The position numbers and the translations under genes are program-made. From Arachis hypogaea (taxonomy: Eukaryota > Streptophyta > Magnoliopsida > Fabales > Fabaceae): 64,000 bases of DNA. The notes beneath the pieces were generated by a model. It was not told where the DNA came from and searched no databases. It was given only the letters and a program-made list of their open reading frames with translations. Positions 37,359 to 48,266 of this stretch are shown here, in pieces (positions within the stretch are counted from its first letter, which is position 1; each line of letters begins with the position of its first letter). The stretch is taken from positions 4,340,001 through 4,404,000 of the forward strand of contig NC_092040.1 in the NCBI RefSeq assembly GCF_003086295.3, given 5' to 3'.

Positions 37359-37550
37359 ATGAAGCATACAAGGATTGAGAAACCAGAAAATAAAATAAAA
37401 AGGAAAAGGACGAAAAAATTAAAAAGTAAAATAAAGGAGTATAAAAGGGAATTAAATAATTTTCAGATTGAAATTAATGACCTTATAATAAAAAAGATAG
37501 AAATAAGAATAAATATAAACAAGTTGGAATTAAACTTAAAAAATTTATAA
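37359..37550 (+). CDS. Viral small basic coiled-coil ORF
   Basis: An intact 63-codon frame, very Lys-rich in its first half (KIKRKRTKKLKSKIK) and heptad-patterned in the second. It starts 3 bp after the preceding frame's stop and is followed after its own stop by the next ATG at once, as in tightly packed caulimovirus genes. The function is unknown. Confidence 0.5.
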   Translation: MKHTRIEKPENKIKRKRTKKLKSKIKEYKRELNNFQIEINDLIIKKIEIRININKLELNLKNL

Positions 37551-37778
37551 ATGTCTAGAAAACCATATTATGACTTAAAAGAATTAAAGCTGTTAAAAGA
37601 AAAAATGGAGAATGAAGTTGAAAAATTAAAAAGATATTTAGAAACAACAGAAAGTGTAGAAATAAAAGAAGTTTTTGAGAATTTAAGAAAATATATTAAA
37701 GAAAAAGACAAACAGATAAAAGATTTTATATACAATAATCCATGCAAAAAAGAATATTATAAACTAAAACAAGATTGA
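37551..37778 (+). CDS. Viral small coiled-coil ORF before primer site
   Basis: An intact 75-codon frame starting on the base after the previous stop codon. It is Glu/Lys/Leu-rich with heptads (LKELKLLKEKMENEVEKLK) and likely all helix. It is the last gene before the primer-binding site. The function is unknown. Confidence 0.5.
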   Translation: MSRKPYYDLKELKLLKEKMENEVEKLKRYLETTESVEIKEVFENLRKYIKEKDKQIKDFIYNNPCKKEYYKLKQD

Positions 37779-37852
37779 AAAACTATAAAAACCAGAATTA
37801 TGGTCAATACTTTAGATTATGAATTATTCAAAGTCATTTTACTTTTAAATAT

Positions 37853-37866
37853 TGGTATCAGAGCCA
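37853..37866 (+). promoter_or_regulatory. tRNA-Met primer-binding site
   Basis: TGGTATCAGAGCCA is complementary to the 3' end of plant initiator tRNA-Met and is the standard primer site for minus-strand synthesis in caulimoviruses and many plant retroelements. Here it follows the small ORFs after the movement protein. Viral homology ends within about 20-30 bp. Confidence 0.92.
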
Positions 37867-37930
37867 AGTTAACGATTAAGGGTAACACTTTTTTTTAAGC
37901 AACACTTTTAGTGATACACTTTTAAATTAA

Positions 37931-37978
37931 TAAAAAACAAAAATCTATAAATCTGTACCAAAACACATCTGTACATTA
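37931..37978. repeat. Right arm of inverted repeat flanking the viral copy
   Basis: Imperfect complement of 30642-30682 (see that entry). Between the primer site and this arm are AACACTTTT-type short repeats (about 37880-37925). Confidence 0.55.
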
Positions 37979-38223
37979 AATGGACCCAAATAAATATAGT
38001 TCCTTTCTTCCTTCGGAAAAGTATATAAAAATATAATTAAGCAGGCTTCGTACATATAAAGTGCTAGTTATGCCAAGGTACCGTCTTCTCTATATATGGT
38101 CTTCATTGTTATCTTTAAAGGAAAAGGTTAAGGATCCGATTCTTTTTATTGTCCTTTAATTTGGCGATAATAATTGTTCAAAGTTTGTGAAATGTTGAAG
38201 TGTTGAACTATATATTTTTTTAA

Positions 38224-39987
38224 GGTGAATTCTATCCGATCTTTTCTGAAATAATATGTAAGTTATTTTTCATGATGTGTCATATTTTAATTGGTCATTA
38301 TCTTAACTATAGTTAGGTTATTTTGTAATTTATTATTTTAGATGGATAATTGTATAATTTTTTAAAATATTAAAATTCTACCCCATTAATTGAAGCACGT
38401 TCTCACGCAATCTCTTTCTACAGTGCATCATTTCTTAACGGGTCTCTCATGGCTTGTAACTTCCCCGTTCTTTCCAGTATAGCCAGCGCCGACTTCATTT
38501 CTATCTCTTGTCCTCTTACTCAATCCTTTTTTTGCCATGACCCATGAATCACTCCTTACTAACATCAACATCATTAATAGTTAGTTAGTTATTAAATTTT
38601 TTCATTAAAAAATATGTATTTATTTAATTACATGATGGAATATATATTCATGTGTAAAATATAATATAATAAAATAAATCTATTCAAAATACTTAAAAGT
38701 ATATTTAAAATCATGAACATATAAATATAATAATAAAATTTGTACTCTAACCAAGTAAACATATTTTTTATTATACATAAATTATTTAAAAAATAAATAT
38801 ATTATTAAAATTAGTAATGCAAATTTAAAATAATAAAATCTAATTTTTTACTGTATTTTTTTATAATATTTTTATTTTTTAATTTATAATTTATTAGTAC
38901 TTTATTATTTAATTAATGATTAAACAAATTATTTTTATAAAAAATTATTTTTTATATTATCTTAGAGAAGAGACCAATATAATAGTTTAAAAAATAACGT
39001 AAAAATAAAATTTTAAATAAAAATATTTAATATTAAAATTTTTAAATACAAAAATATTTTGTATAAATATTTAAAAGATAAATATAAATATATGCATAAA
39101 GTAAATAAAACAGATAAAATGGGAGTACTCATGAGAAATAAATAATTATTTTTGTCTTCTTTATTTATTTTAAACATATATTTCATATTTATATCTTGAA
39201 TATCTATACAATTTATTTTTGTATTTAAAAATTTTAATATTAACTATTTTTTATTTAAAATATCATTTTTACATTAATTTTTAAACTGTTATATTGGTCT
39301 CTTCTTTAAGATTATACAAAAAATAATTTCTCATGAAAATAATTTGTTTTTATCATTAATTAAATAATAAAATATTAATAAATTAAAAATTAAAAAAATA
39401 AAAATACTTGTAAGAAAGTTGAATTTTATCATTTTAAATTTGTGTTATTAATTTTAATAATTTATATTTTTTTAAATAATTTATGTATGATAAAAGATAT
39501 ATTTACTTGTTTAGAGTACAAATTTTATTATTATATTTGTATATTCCTTATTTTAATTATACTTTTAAGTACTCTGAATAGATTTATTTTATTATATTAT
39601 ATTTTACATATGAATATATATTCCATATATTGTTTTTAATGAAAAAAATTTAATAACCGAACTAACCATTAATTATGTTGGTAAGGAGGACAGGAGATAG
39701 CAATGAAGTCGGCGCTGCCTATACTGGGAAGAACGGAAAAGTTACAAGCCATAGGAATTCAACGACTCGTTAAGGAATGATGCACTGTAGATAGAGATTG
39801 CGTGCAACTAAGTCAGTGCTGCTTACTAGATAGAATTTTAATATTTTAAAAAATTATACAATTACCCATCTAAAATAATAAATTACAAAATAACCTAACT
39901 ATAGTTAAGATAATAACCAATTAAAGTATGACACATCATGAAGTATAACTTACATATTATTTTAGAAGGGATTGGATAGAATTCACC
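38224..39987. mobile_element. Mutator-like foldback element, 9-bp duplication
   Basis: The 1764-bp element is almost one complete palindrome: the left arm (38224 to about 39110) and right arm (about 39150 to 39987) are near reverse complements from end to end. Ends read GGTGAATTCTATCC and GGATAGAATTCACC. It is flanked by a perfect 9-bp TTTTTTTAA at 38215-38223 and 39988-39996, the duplication length typical of Mutator-like elements. The outer 350 bp of each arm is less AT-rich (for example GAAGTCGGCGCT) and could be captured or TIR-specific sequence. It encodes no transposase and must be mobilised in trans, if at all. Confidence 0.9.
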
Positions 39988-39996
39988 TTTTTTTAA

Positions 39997-41082
39997 ATAA
40001 AATTATTTGAATTATAGTTTAATTTATTACACATATATATGTACCCTAAACCCTAATTCATTAGGATTCAGATAAAAGCTACTCACGATTATTCCCGGGT
40101 CCGGCAACAATATTAAATCCTACTTATATAAAGAATGTACAAGTTACTAAGATGTGAACAGAAATAGGCTTATTTTTTTGATATCGCAGGAGTATGGGAG
40201 TTGTATTTGGTTATGGTGTATATAGATGTTAGATATAAGTATGAGACAGGCTTTTTTAAATAATGACAAAAAAAATTAGACCGTCTAAATTTTTTACTAG
40301 GAAATTTCGTTGACCACTAATAGAACATCCGATTAGTTTTTTTTTTCTTAAAATGAAAATAGACTCTCTATTTTAGATGTTTTGTTTTTTTTTTCTAAAA
40401 TCAAAATAGACTCTTCAGATTTTATTAAAAAATATTCTTTTGTAGATACCTTCTAATCGGACTATTTGAATTTTTCGCTCTAAATTTTTCGGTCCAATTT
40501 CAGTCCCTTAATACCACAGGCGGTAGGAAAAATACTTCTATTCTTCATTACATTATATCACTTCACACTCTTCTCCATATTAAAAATAAAAAATGACAAA
40601 TAATATAGGTCAAAATACGTGTATAAAATAATTGGAGAGCAAATTTATATAATTACAATATTTGAAAGAATTTATATTTCGGTGATAACTATAATCTATA
40701 TAAACGGCAAGATTTTATAAATTTTTATATAAATTAACGTATTCTAAAATGAATTACATATAAATCTGACTAAATCCTAATCTACGATATCTTATTGCGA
40801 ATTATAGTCAATTTACTGAATGTCTATAAATTATCTTAGTGTAAAAGAAAATTAGTGGCTACAAGAGAAAAAAAATTGTTTATACTGATTAAATTGTATT
40901 GTTACGTGGCTGAAAACATCAATAAAAAATTAACTTTTTTAATATAAGACTTGTCTTTAGAATAAAAATTTGGCGGTAATTTATTACATGTTAGCCTTGT
41001 ATATTTTTTTATCACTTGACATTGGTGTAATTTTTGGCTACAGTGAAAAATTAGATAAATTATTCTCTGTAAACATTTATTA

Positions 41083-41086
<4 letters not shown>
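39997..41086. other. AT-rich intergenic DNA
   Basis: No gene recognised. Around 40610-40680 is a segment whose approximate complement occurs at 43905-43975, suggesting an older repeat pair around the next foldback element. Confidence 0.4.

Positions 41087-41121
<35 letters not shown>
41087..41121. repeat. (TA)n microsatellite
   Basis: About 35 bp of TA repeats abutting the next foldback element. Confidence 0.95.
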
Positions 41122-41125
<4 letters not shown>

Positions 41126-41127
41126 TA

Positions 41128-43104
41128 GGATAATTTACTATATAAAATAAATTATGAAAATTTTTATTTAATTATAACAATTGGAAACTTGCTTTGTGAA
41201 TGTCTTGTTTTACTTTCTATATAATCCGTGGGAGCTAACCACGGTTTTAAAATTACACATAATTCGTAACTGGCATCAAATGATTACATGCAATTCGTAC
41301 TCAACGTAAATTGTGGGAGGCAGTTTATGTATGAGCGGCTATGTGAAGTTGGGTGATTGAGAGAGAATCCGATGAGCTTTGTGGTTTATAGACTCAGCAA
41401 ACTTGTTTACGTTTTAATACAATTTGAATTATATTAGTATATTTTTATTTTTTAATCAATTTAATTTTATATAAATAATTAGAATTTTAAATTATAAAAT
41501 TTGTATTAGTTTGTAATTTAAAATTTAAATAGATATAATTTAAATTAATAATTTATAAAATTGTATGTATTCGTATTATTGTATTCATATAAATATTTAT
41601 AACTAACTATAACTAACTATAAATTTACAAATATGATACTATAAGTTTACAAATATGATACTATATAAATCAATAATATGTGTAAACTTATAGTTAGTTA
41701 CTGTAATTGTGTAAAATAAAGTACTTTACAAGGATATTTATTGAAACTAATATGTTAATTATTTATATACTTAATCTGGACACTATAATTTCGCATTAAG
41801 ATAAAAAAACTATTAAAATTATCATGGCTTATTATAATCAACCACTATTAATATTATTGCACATTATTCAGCCACTATATTTATAATTCAATGATTATAA
41901 TGTAATTTGAAGTAGTCCAAAGTCAAAATATATGATATAAGACATCTAACACAATTACATTGTGAACTTTACACATATATGTACTAATATATCAAAAACT
42001 CAGTCAAAGATCAATATGCATATTTAATGATTGTCATTGAAGTTATTACATATAATTCAAAAATTAAATTATACCACTCAATGGTATTATCAGATGATAA
42101 TTTAAAATGTTGAGGATAAATAGAAATAAAAGATGAAATTAGATGATAATTAAATACATTCATATTATTTTTAAATTAAAAGAATATACTTATTTAAAAT
42201 AATATGATTACGTTTATTTAAATTTAAAAAATTTTAATAAGAATATATTTATTTAAAATATTAAAATTTTAAATTTTAAATGAACCTACTTATATTAATT
42301 TTAAATTTTATTTAAAATAATACGAATATGTTTATTTAAATTAAAAAATTAAAATAATAAGAGTACATTTATTTAAAAAATTTTAATTTAAAAATAATAT
42401 AAGTGTATTTATTTGTTAGTTAAAAATTAACAACCGTTATTTTTTTAAATCGAATAAATATAATTAATCATATGATTAAAATAGTAAAAAAAATCATATG
42501 AGTATAATAATACGAATACATATAATTTTATAAATTATTAATTTAAATTATGTCTATTTAAATTTTAAATTACAAATTAATACAAATTTTATAATTTAAA
42601 ATTCTAATTATTTATATAAAATTAAATTGATTAAAAAATAAAAATATACTAATACAATTCAAATCATATTGAAACGTAAACAAGTTTGCTGAGTCCATAA
42701 ACCACAAAGCTCCTCGGACTCTCTCTCAGCCACCCAACTTCACATAGCCGCTCATGCATAAACTGTGGCTGCCTCTACCCAACTTCACATAGCCACTCAT
42801 GCATAAATCGTGGCTGTTTCCAAGATTTTATACACACAAAATCTTTCTCATAAACCGTGGCTGCCTCCCACGGTTTATCTGTTGCATTCACTGAGGGTAA
42901 ACCATGGCTGCCTTCCACGGTTTACGTTGAGCACGAATTACATGTAATCCTTTGCTGCCAGCCACGATTTATGTGTAATCTTAAAATCGTGGTTGGCTCC
43001 CACGGATTATATAGAAAGTGAAATAAGACTTTCACGAAGTAAGTTTTCAATTATTGTAATCAGGTAAAGATTTTCAAGATTTATTTTATATAGATAAATT
43101 GTCT
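41128..43104. mobile_element. Second large foldback element with CCGTGG palindromes
   Basis: Two arms of about 480-600 bp (41128 to about 41605 and about 42500 to 43104) are near reverse complements, from the outer GATAATTTACTATATAAAATA to an inner TATAATTTAAATTAATAATTT. ATTAAATA sits just outside each end (41120-41127 and about 43106-43113). The arms contain short palindromic units such as ACCGTGG...CCACGGT repeated with variation, and the right arm has an extra tandem copy of the CCAACTTCACATAGCC(A/G)CTCATGCATAAA block (42736 and 42780). The central 900 bp is AT-rich and non-coding. This is most like a long-TIR Mutator-type element, but the duplication is less clear than for the 38.2-kb element. 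Confidence 0.75.
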
Positions 43105-43109
43105 AATTA

Positions 43110-44372
43110 AATATTATATGTGAGTTTTTTTTATTTGTTTTTTTCACCTTATTTAGTGCAATTTTTTATTACTTTATGGTGTTATGGTTTAGGATTTACT
43201 GATTTAGTAAGATTCACGCGTAATTCGCGACAGAATACAGCGATTTATATAAAAATATGTAAAATTTTATAGAATAATGTTGCGATTTATATAAATTAAA
43301 ATAATGGCCAAAAGAGTATAAAAAGTGATTTTTATTGACAACAAGAATATAGTAAAATGGCCAAATGAAGAGAAAAGTACGTCTTAAAAACAATAAAACT
43401 TAAGAAATAAAGTTTATAGAATAAAATATTTGAAATAAAATATTAAGATAAAGTATAAGAATACTGAAGATTTTAAGGTAAGAAAAGAAGGAGAGAGTGT
43501 GATCGTGACAAATAATAACTATTAGGTGAAATAGATCACAAAAATATAAGTACATAATAATAAAAGTGAAATAACGAACGAAGTGAGTCGGTAAAATTAG
43601 AATGATATAAGTGATTAATATGGTGAATTTATTTGAAAAAAATTAAAAGGAGACAAACACAATATTTAAAATGCTCAACAACAAATATAAAAAAATTTAT
43701 TTGTGTTTTGTTATATAATATTATTTATTATTTATTTGTTTAAAGTTATATTTTAGTTGTTAATTTCTAAATATTTTTAGTGTGATATGTATTTTATTTA
43801 ATTTAAATTTATTTTTGATGACATTATTGAAAGAGATAATTTATAAATTAAATATTTTCTCTTCAACTTGAGTTGTGTTATGTAACAATGATCTAAAAAG
43901 AATGATGGCCAAAATATAAATTCTTTTAAAATGTTATAATTTTGTAAATATACTCTCCAATTATTTTAAATATTCATCATTACCATAAAAATATTAGAAG
44001 AATCATGGAAAGAGAGAAAATCGGGACAGTAACTAGCTATCTTGAATAAGACATCCACTAAGAAAGAATGGAGGGTGGTCCACATCTCACTCCATCTAAT
44101 TCAAATAGTACGTAGTACGTTAATTAATAGCCTATTACCCTCAGACCTCAGTGATCAATTTGAAAAAACAGTGAGACAAAAATATATTGGAATGAATTTG
44201 TTTTTGATATTGATATATATAGTTATAATTTCGAAATTAGAATTATGTACAAATACCAAAAAAAAAAAAATATATATATATATAATACATTAATCTAACA
44301 TAATAAAAAAATTAATTATAATAGTTTTTCTCTTTATTTTAAACATAGCTGGAGATCATTTTTTATATTCTT
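43110..44372. other. AT-rich intergenic DNA
   Basis: No gene recognised. The short frame at 44042-44293 is interrupted by poly-A and TA runs and looks random. Confidence 0.5.
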
Positions 44373-44839
44373 TGTTTCGGCCCGGCCTAGCTGGCGCATC
44401 GCCCTGATCCGAGCGGTCGACCCGGCGAGAACGAGAGATCCGAACCGGGAGATTAACCCGATACCCCTCCAGCGAAGTACCTAACACCTGGGGAAAAAGG
44501 AAACTTTTTTGAAGGCGGGTCTGCTCTTGTGGGACCCGTCCTAGAATCTAAATACGAGGTATACAGGGGGAGGGCCCTTCCCCTTCCCGAGGTACGTCAT
44601 TATCTCTCTTTTTTACTGCCATCTGTATAGATTTTTGACTTGAGCGTCGGAATCCTTTTTGTAGGTAGCTCTCCCTTTCACACCATTACTGCTCGTGAGG
44701 TCGCGAGGCCCAGTCTTCCACTCTCCAATACCACAACCCGGGAGATCCACCTGTTCACTAACAACCAAGTCCAGATTCCCATCGTCTCACTCATATCCAC
44801 TCTATCCACCCGACCCATTTGGTATCCGGCAACCGAATA
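44373..44839 (+). repeat. 5' LTR
   Basis: Begins TGTTTCGGCCCGGCC and ends just before the primer site. It aligns with the 3' LTR over its whole length with many substitutions and indels: a block of about 35 bp (TCTGCTCTTGTGGGACCC region) is present here but missing from the 3' copy. Confidence 0.88.
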
Positions 44840-44841
44840 TT

Positions 44842-44860
44842 TGGCGCCGTCTGTGGAGAC
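44842..44860 (+). promoter_or_regulatory. LTR-element primer-binding site
   Basis: TGGCGCCGTCTGTGGAGAC lies a few bases after the 5' LTR. The TGGCGCCGT start is the usual primer-site motif of many plant Ty3/gypsy elements. Confidence 0.75.
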
Positions 44861-44868
44861 TGGTCTGA

Positions 44869-46090
44869 ATGGATTTTCTATTAGGTCCTGTGGAAGAAGA
44901 TGATGGAGACGAGCCACGTAGGGATGAAGTGGTTCACCGAACCAGTAGGGTGCTCTCCTTGGCTTCCTTCCGTGAGCGCACGAGATCCCCCTTTGGCGAG
45001 GTGAGCTTCCCTCCCGCTCCCAGGAAAGGCGTCCCTTTGGAGGGACGGGGAGCGACAGCGCTCGAATAATGAAGGAGCTGCGCCACAGGGTGCAGAACCT
45101 AGAGCGGGAGCTGGCGAGCAGGGAGCACTACCAGCCTTCCCCAGGCCAACATCGGTCCCGGTCTCCTCTAAGGAGGGGAGAAACCAGAGGTAGAAGTCCC
45201 CGAAGAGATCGCTCCAGACGTACACCGACCCCCGGTCCGACCCAGAAAGCCAGGGGAAAAGTAGAGAGGTGTCGAGGAGACGGCAAGACCCTATAATCTA
45301 TACCCGTCCTCCAGCGAGACATATCGAGGAGGAAAATCGAGAGGATAGCAGAGAAAGACCAAGGAGGCGACAACACCCTGTGATCATGGGGGCGACCCCT
45401 TTCCACCTCTCCATTCTCGAGGTCCGGCTACCGAAGCATTTCGATAAGCCAACGGAAATGACATATGACGGCACCCAGGACACTCAAGAACATCTAACGA
45501 CCTTTGAGAGCAGGATGAATCTGGAAGGTGTGGGTGATGAAGTGAGATGTCGCGCCTTCCCCGTAACCTTAGCGGGGCCTGCAATCCGCTGGTTCAACGC
45601 TCTCCCCCAAGGATCCGTGACAACTTTTGCGGACATAACCCGCGCTTTCTTGGCTTAGTTTACCACGTGTATTGCTAAAGCTAAGCACCCGATCAACTTG
45701 TTAGGGGTGACGCAGAGAAGTGGGGAACCGACCAGGAAGTATCTGGATAGGTTCAATGATGAATGCCTGGAGATTGACGGTCTGGCCGACTCGGAGGCCA
45801 GCTTGTGCTTGACAAACGGGCTGCTGAACGAAGATTTCAGGAAACACCTTACCACCAAGCCCATGTGGACGTGCAAGAAATCTAAAATGTGGCTATGGAG
45901 TACATCAACAATGAGGAGGTTAGCCAAGTCGTGGCAGCCAACAAGCGCCAGCCCTTCTATCATCCAGCTCGTCAGCCCGGTAACAGGGAAAGGCCCAAGG
46001 AGCACCCCAAGGACGGAGGGCCAGCTAAAACAGGCTCTGCCTTTCTCGCAATTGCGGCAGCCCAGAGAAGAGTGTGGTACACCCATTTGG
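44869..46090 (+). pseudogene. Ty3/gypsy gag, multiply broken
   Basis: The first frame (from 44869) begins MDFLLGPVEEDDGDE and stops near 45069. A second frame carries a coiled-coil and Arg-rich region (LRHRVQNLERELA), and a third (45269 onward) holds the capsid-type Retrotrans_gag domain: PFHLSILEVRLPKHFDKPT, DTQEHLTTFESRM, GPAIRWFNALPQGSV, then, after an in-frame TAG at 45656-45658, LDRFNDECLEIDGL and LTNGLLNEDFRKHL. A further frame has EYINNEEVSQVVAANKRQP. All blocks are in gag order. No zinc knuckle or protease follows, so the element is truncated after gag. Confidence 0.88.
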
Positions 46091-46189
46091 CCTGGGAGGC
46101 AAGGTCCCCACCATCAAAGAACTCCTCTGTCCTCGGGAGAAGCTGGGCATCTGATTCGGTTGGATTTCGTGAAAAATTGATTAAGTGAA

Positions 46190-47040
46190 AAATAATGGTT
46201 AAGATGAGAGATTCGGGATAAGTAAACTTGTGAGGAAAAACACTTCTGTTAATGGCAAATAAGCAACACAAGAACTAATGATGAGAAATAGAGGTGGAGA
46301 ACAAGTGTTGAGATCTCCACTAATGTCAAAAGAGGATGAATGAGCTTTGTTTAAAGTGGACAGGGGTTGGTTAATGGTTGTTGAGTGTTTTGGTGGAACA
46401 CCAGAACACCAGTTTTTACTTGTGAAGGTGGTGAATGAAATGAAGAACAATGAAAGGAAATTTGGGTAAAGGAAAAGATGGATTTTTTTAGCTTCTTAGC
46501 TTCAGAAGTCAGAAAGGTCTAGAAGAAGGTGAAGGTGAAAGTGAAAAGTAGTGAAAGTGAAGGTGAAAGTCTAGTTGCAGGTCTGTGAAGAAGAAGTTCA
46601 TGATTTGAAGAGATGGCTTGAGGTCATTTTATAGTATAAAACTATGATGAAGAGGAAGTCTATTGTCCAATGGTTTTTAATCTGATATTTGGTTTACTAC
46701 TCTTTCCAAAATATCTTTAGGTATTCGTGTCACCTCAAGTCTTGTCAACTGAAAAGGTAGGAAGTTAATTCCCGCATGTTAAACTAAAGCTCCTAACATG
46801 TGACATTAGTGAAGGGACATCTAATTTGGTTTTCTTTTAACTAGATGACACCTTTACACTCCAAATCCAACCAATCCACTTCCACCAATATAGTTCCCAC
46901 TGAAGAGAAATTCAACTTCTCAAGGGGTTCTTTTAGGTTCCATCCTTTTATCCCAATACCTTTAGGAGGAACTTAACTCTTTTTTACCATGTTTGTAGGT
47001 CATTATAAAAATTAATTATGTACAAAAAGGTTTATATTTT
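46190..47040. other. Unrecognised segment inside the LTR element
   Basis: Lower GC than gag and the antisense region, with purine-rich GAAGGTGAAAGTGAA repeats (46530-46570) and a possible TATA-like site (TTTTATAGTATAAAAC, about 46628). No protein recognised. It may be another insertion in place of pol. Confidence 0.4.
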
Positions 47041-47044
47041 TAGT

Positions 47045-48266
47045 ACACAATCAGCGTCAATAAAGTAGCCGGCGTCGAAATTCTTCTCCATAACAGTCAG
47101 TACTCCCTCTGGGGAAGATGTCGGCTTCCTCTTCCGAGGGTTGTTGACGATGGCAACTTCCGGACCCCCTCCCTCCCCCGAGGCCTCTTTCGTTGGGGGA
47201 ACTGGACTGGCACTCGTCCTAGCGACTTCCCCTTGAGGGGGGGGGGGAATGGAGCTCAGAACCAGATGCTGCTGCGAGATCTACAGGAGGAGTGGAAGAG
47301 CTATCTTCGTCATCTCCGAGGAGGAACTTCGACATCAGATCATCAAGACCAACTTGGTTGGCAGCCATGGATACTGCAAAGTCAAAAACAAAATAAAAAC
47401 ACATTAAATTTGTGATAAAATGAAGACGAACAAGAGAGGATAAGGGCCCACGATGACCCGATGACTCACAAATATAAGCTTTGCCCATTTCAGATTCCCC
47501 ATTAAGAGGTGGGGATTAACGTGATTCTTCCCGAACACGGCCAACAACACATCGGCAATATTTTTGTTCTCGAGAGATAACCCTTTGTATGTCACTTTTA
47601 TGAAGGCATTAGCCCCTGCCCCGAAACTCCAGTAGGTCGGGATGCGGGTTCCCCCTCTAGAATCATCCAGAAGGGATGCCGACCTTCAGTGGGACGAACC
47701 TTGAAGTATTTATCTTTAAAACTGTGGTAGGAATTCTCAAACAGGCCAAATATCCTCCGGCCTTAGGCTGACCGGAAAGACATGAAGCCTTTTTTGGCTC
47801 TCCCCTCCTTATAAGGGTTTGTTGAGACAAAGAGAAATAAGAAACCTCCACAGAGGCCGGTATCTCTAAGTACTCCAAACCATCTCAAAGCAGTGGATAG
47901 AAGCCCAACTGTTCGAAAGCAGTTGAGATGGCGCCACGTCACATCGGTTTAGCAGTGCCATTTGAAAAGGGGAGAAGGGAATGCGAATCCCCAAGTTGGT
48001 AAACATTGCTTTGTACATCCAGATCCAATAGGCGATCTGTGGAGTGTTTAGGTTTAAATGGCATATCCGTTCCCAGTCAGTGGGAACAAACACCTCATAG
48101 TTAGCTTCCTCGGGACCTCTCCCTCAGAGGTAGTCGGCTTGACGGAACTCCGTGAGTTCCTCTAAGGTCATCTGAATGGGGTGTCCTTCACATCCGAAGT
48201 CACCCAAGCATATCGGTCAACAGGTGCTCTCGCAACGGAAACCCTCGCAATGGGACGTTGAGCCAT
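47045..48266 (-). pseudogene. Antisense reading frame with an apparent intron
   Basis: On the minus strand, an ATG at 48266 starts MAQRPIARVSVARAPVDRYA. Further blocks follow in order: VPTDWERICHLNLNTPQIAYWIW, RIPFSPFQMALLNRCDVAPSQL, YWSFGAGANAF, GLSLENKNIADVLLAVFGKN, NPHLLMGNLKWAK and MAANQVGLDDLMSKFLLGDDE. The reading frame is broken at several points. Between the last two blocks is an intron-like segment at 47375-47469, GTGAGT at the donor side and a T-rich tract ending TTTGCAG at the acceptor. The layout recalls the antisense genes of Tat-lineage retrotransposons, whose function is unknown. I recognise the block pattern from plant repeat proteins but cannot name a domain. Confidence 0.6.

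Larger units (their letters stand above)
30700..37870 (+). mobile_element. Endogenous pararetrovirus, soymovirus-like
   Basis: About 7.2 kb of Caulimoviridae sequence in one orientation and without large deletions. Order: small coiled-coil ORF, coat protein, protease-RT-RNase H, transactivator/viroplasmin, promoter region with TATA box and poly(A) signal, movement protein, two or three small coiled-coil ORFs, tRNA-Met primer-binding site. Separate movement, coat and transactivator genes restrict it to the caulimovirus/soymovirus side of the family. A primer-binding site lying after the movement-protein gene, far from the promoter, is a soymovirus trait. Read as a circle, the break point falls right next to the primer-binding site. 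Each large reading frame has one or two stops or frameshifts, so the copy as it stands does not encode a complete set of proteins. The composition is strikingly A-rich on the coding strand, as in many caulimoviruses. Confidence 0.9.

Noticed and set aside
38224..43104. CRISPR-like or satellite array
   Set aside because: The repeats are two large inverted-repeat elements, not regularly spaced direct repeats, and the genome is clearly plant nuclear.
46199..46450. 83-codon minus-strand frame inside the LTR element
   Set aside because: Ser/Thr/Phe-rich sequence with no family features, in a purine-rich region.
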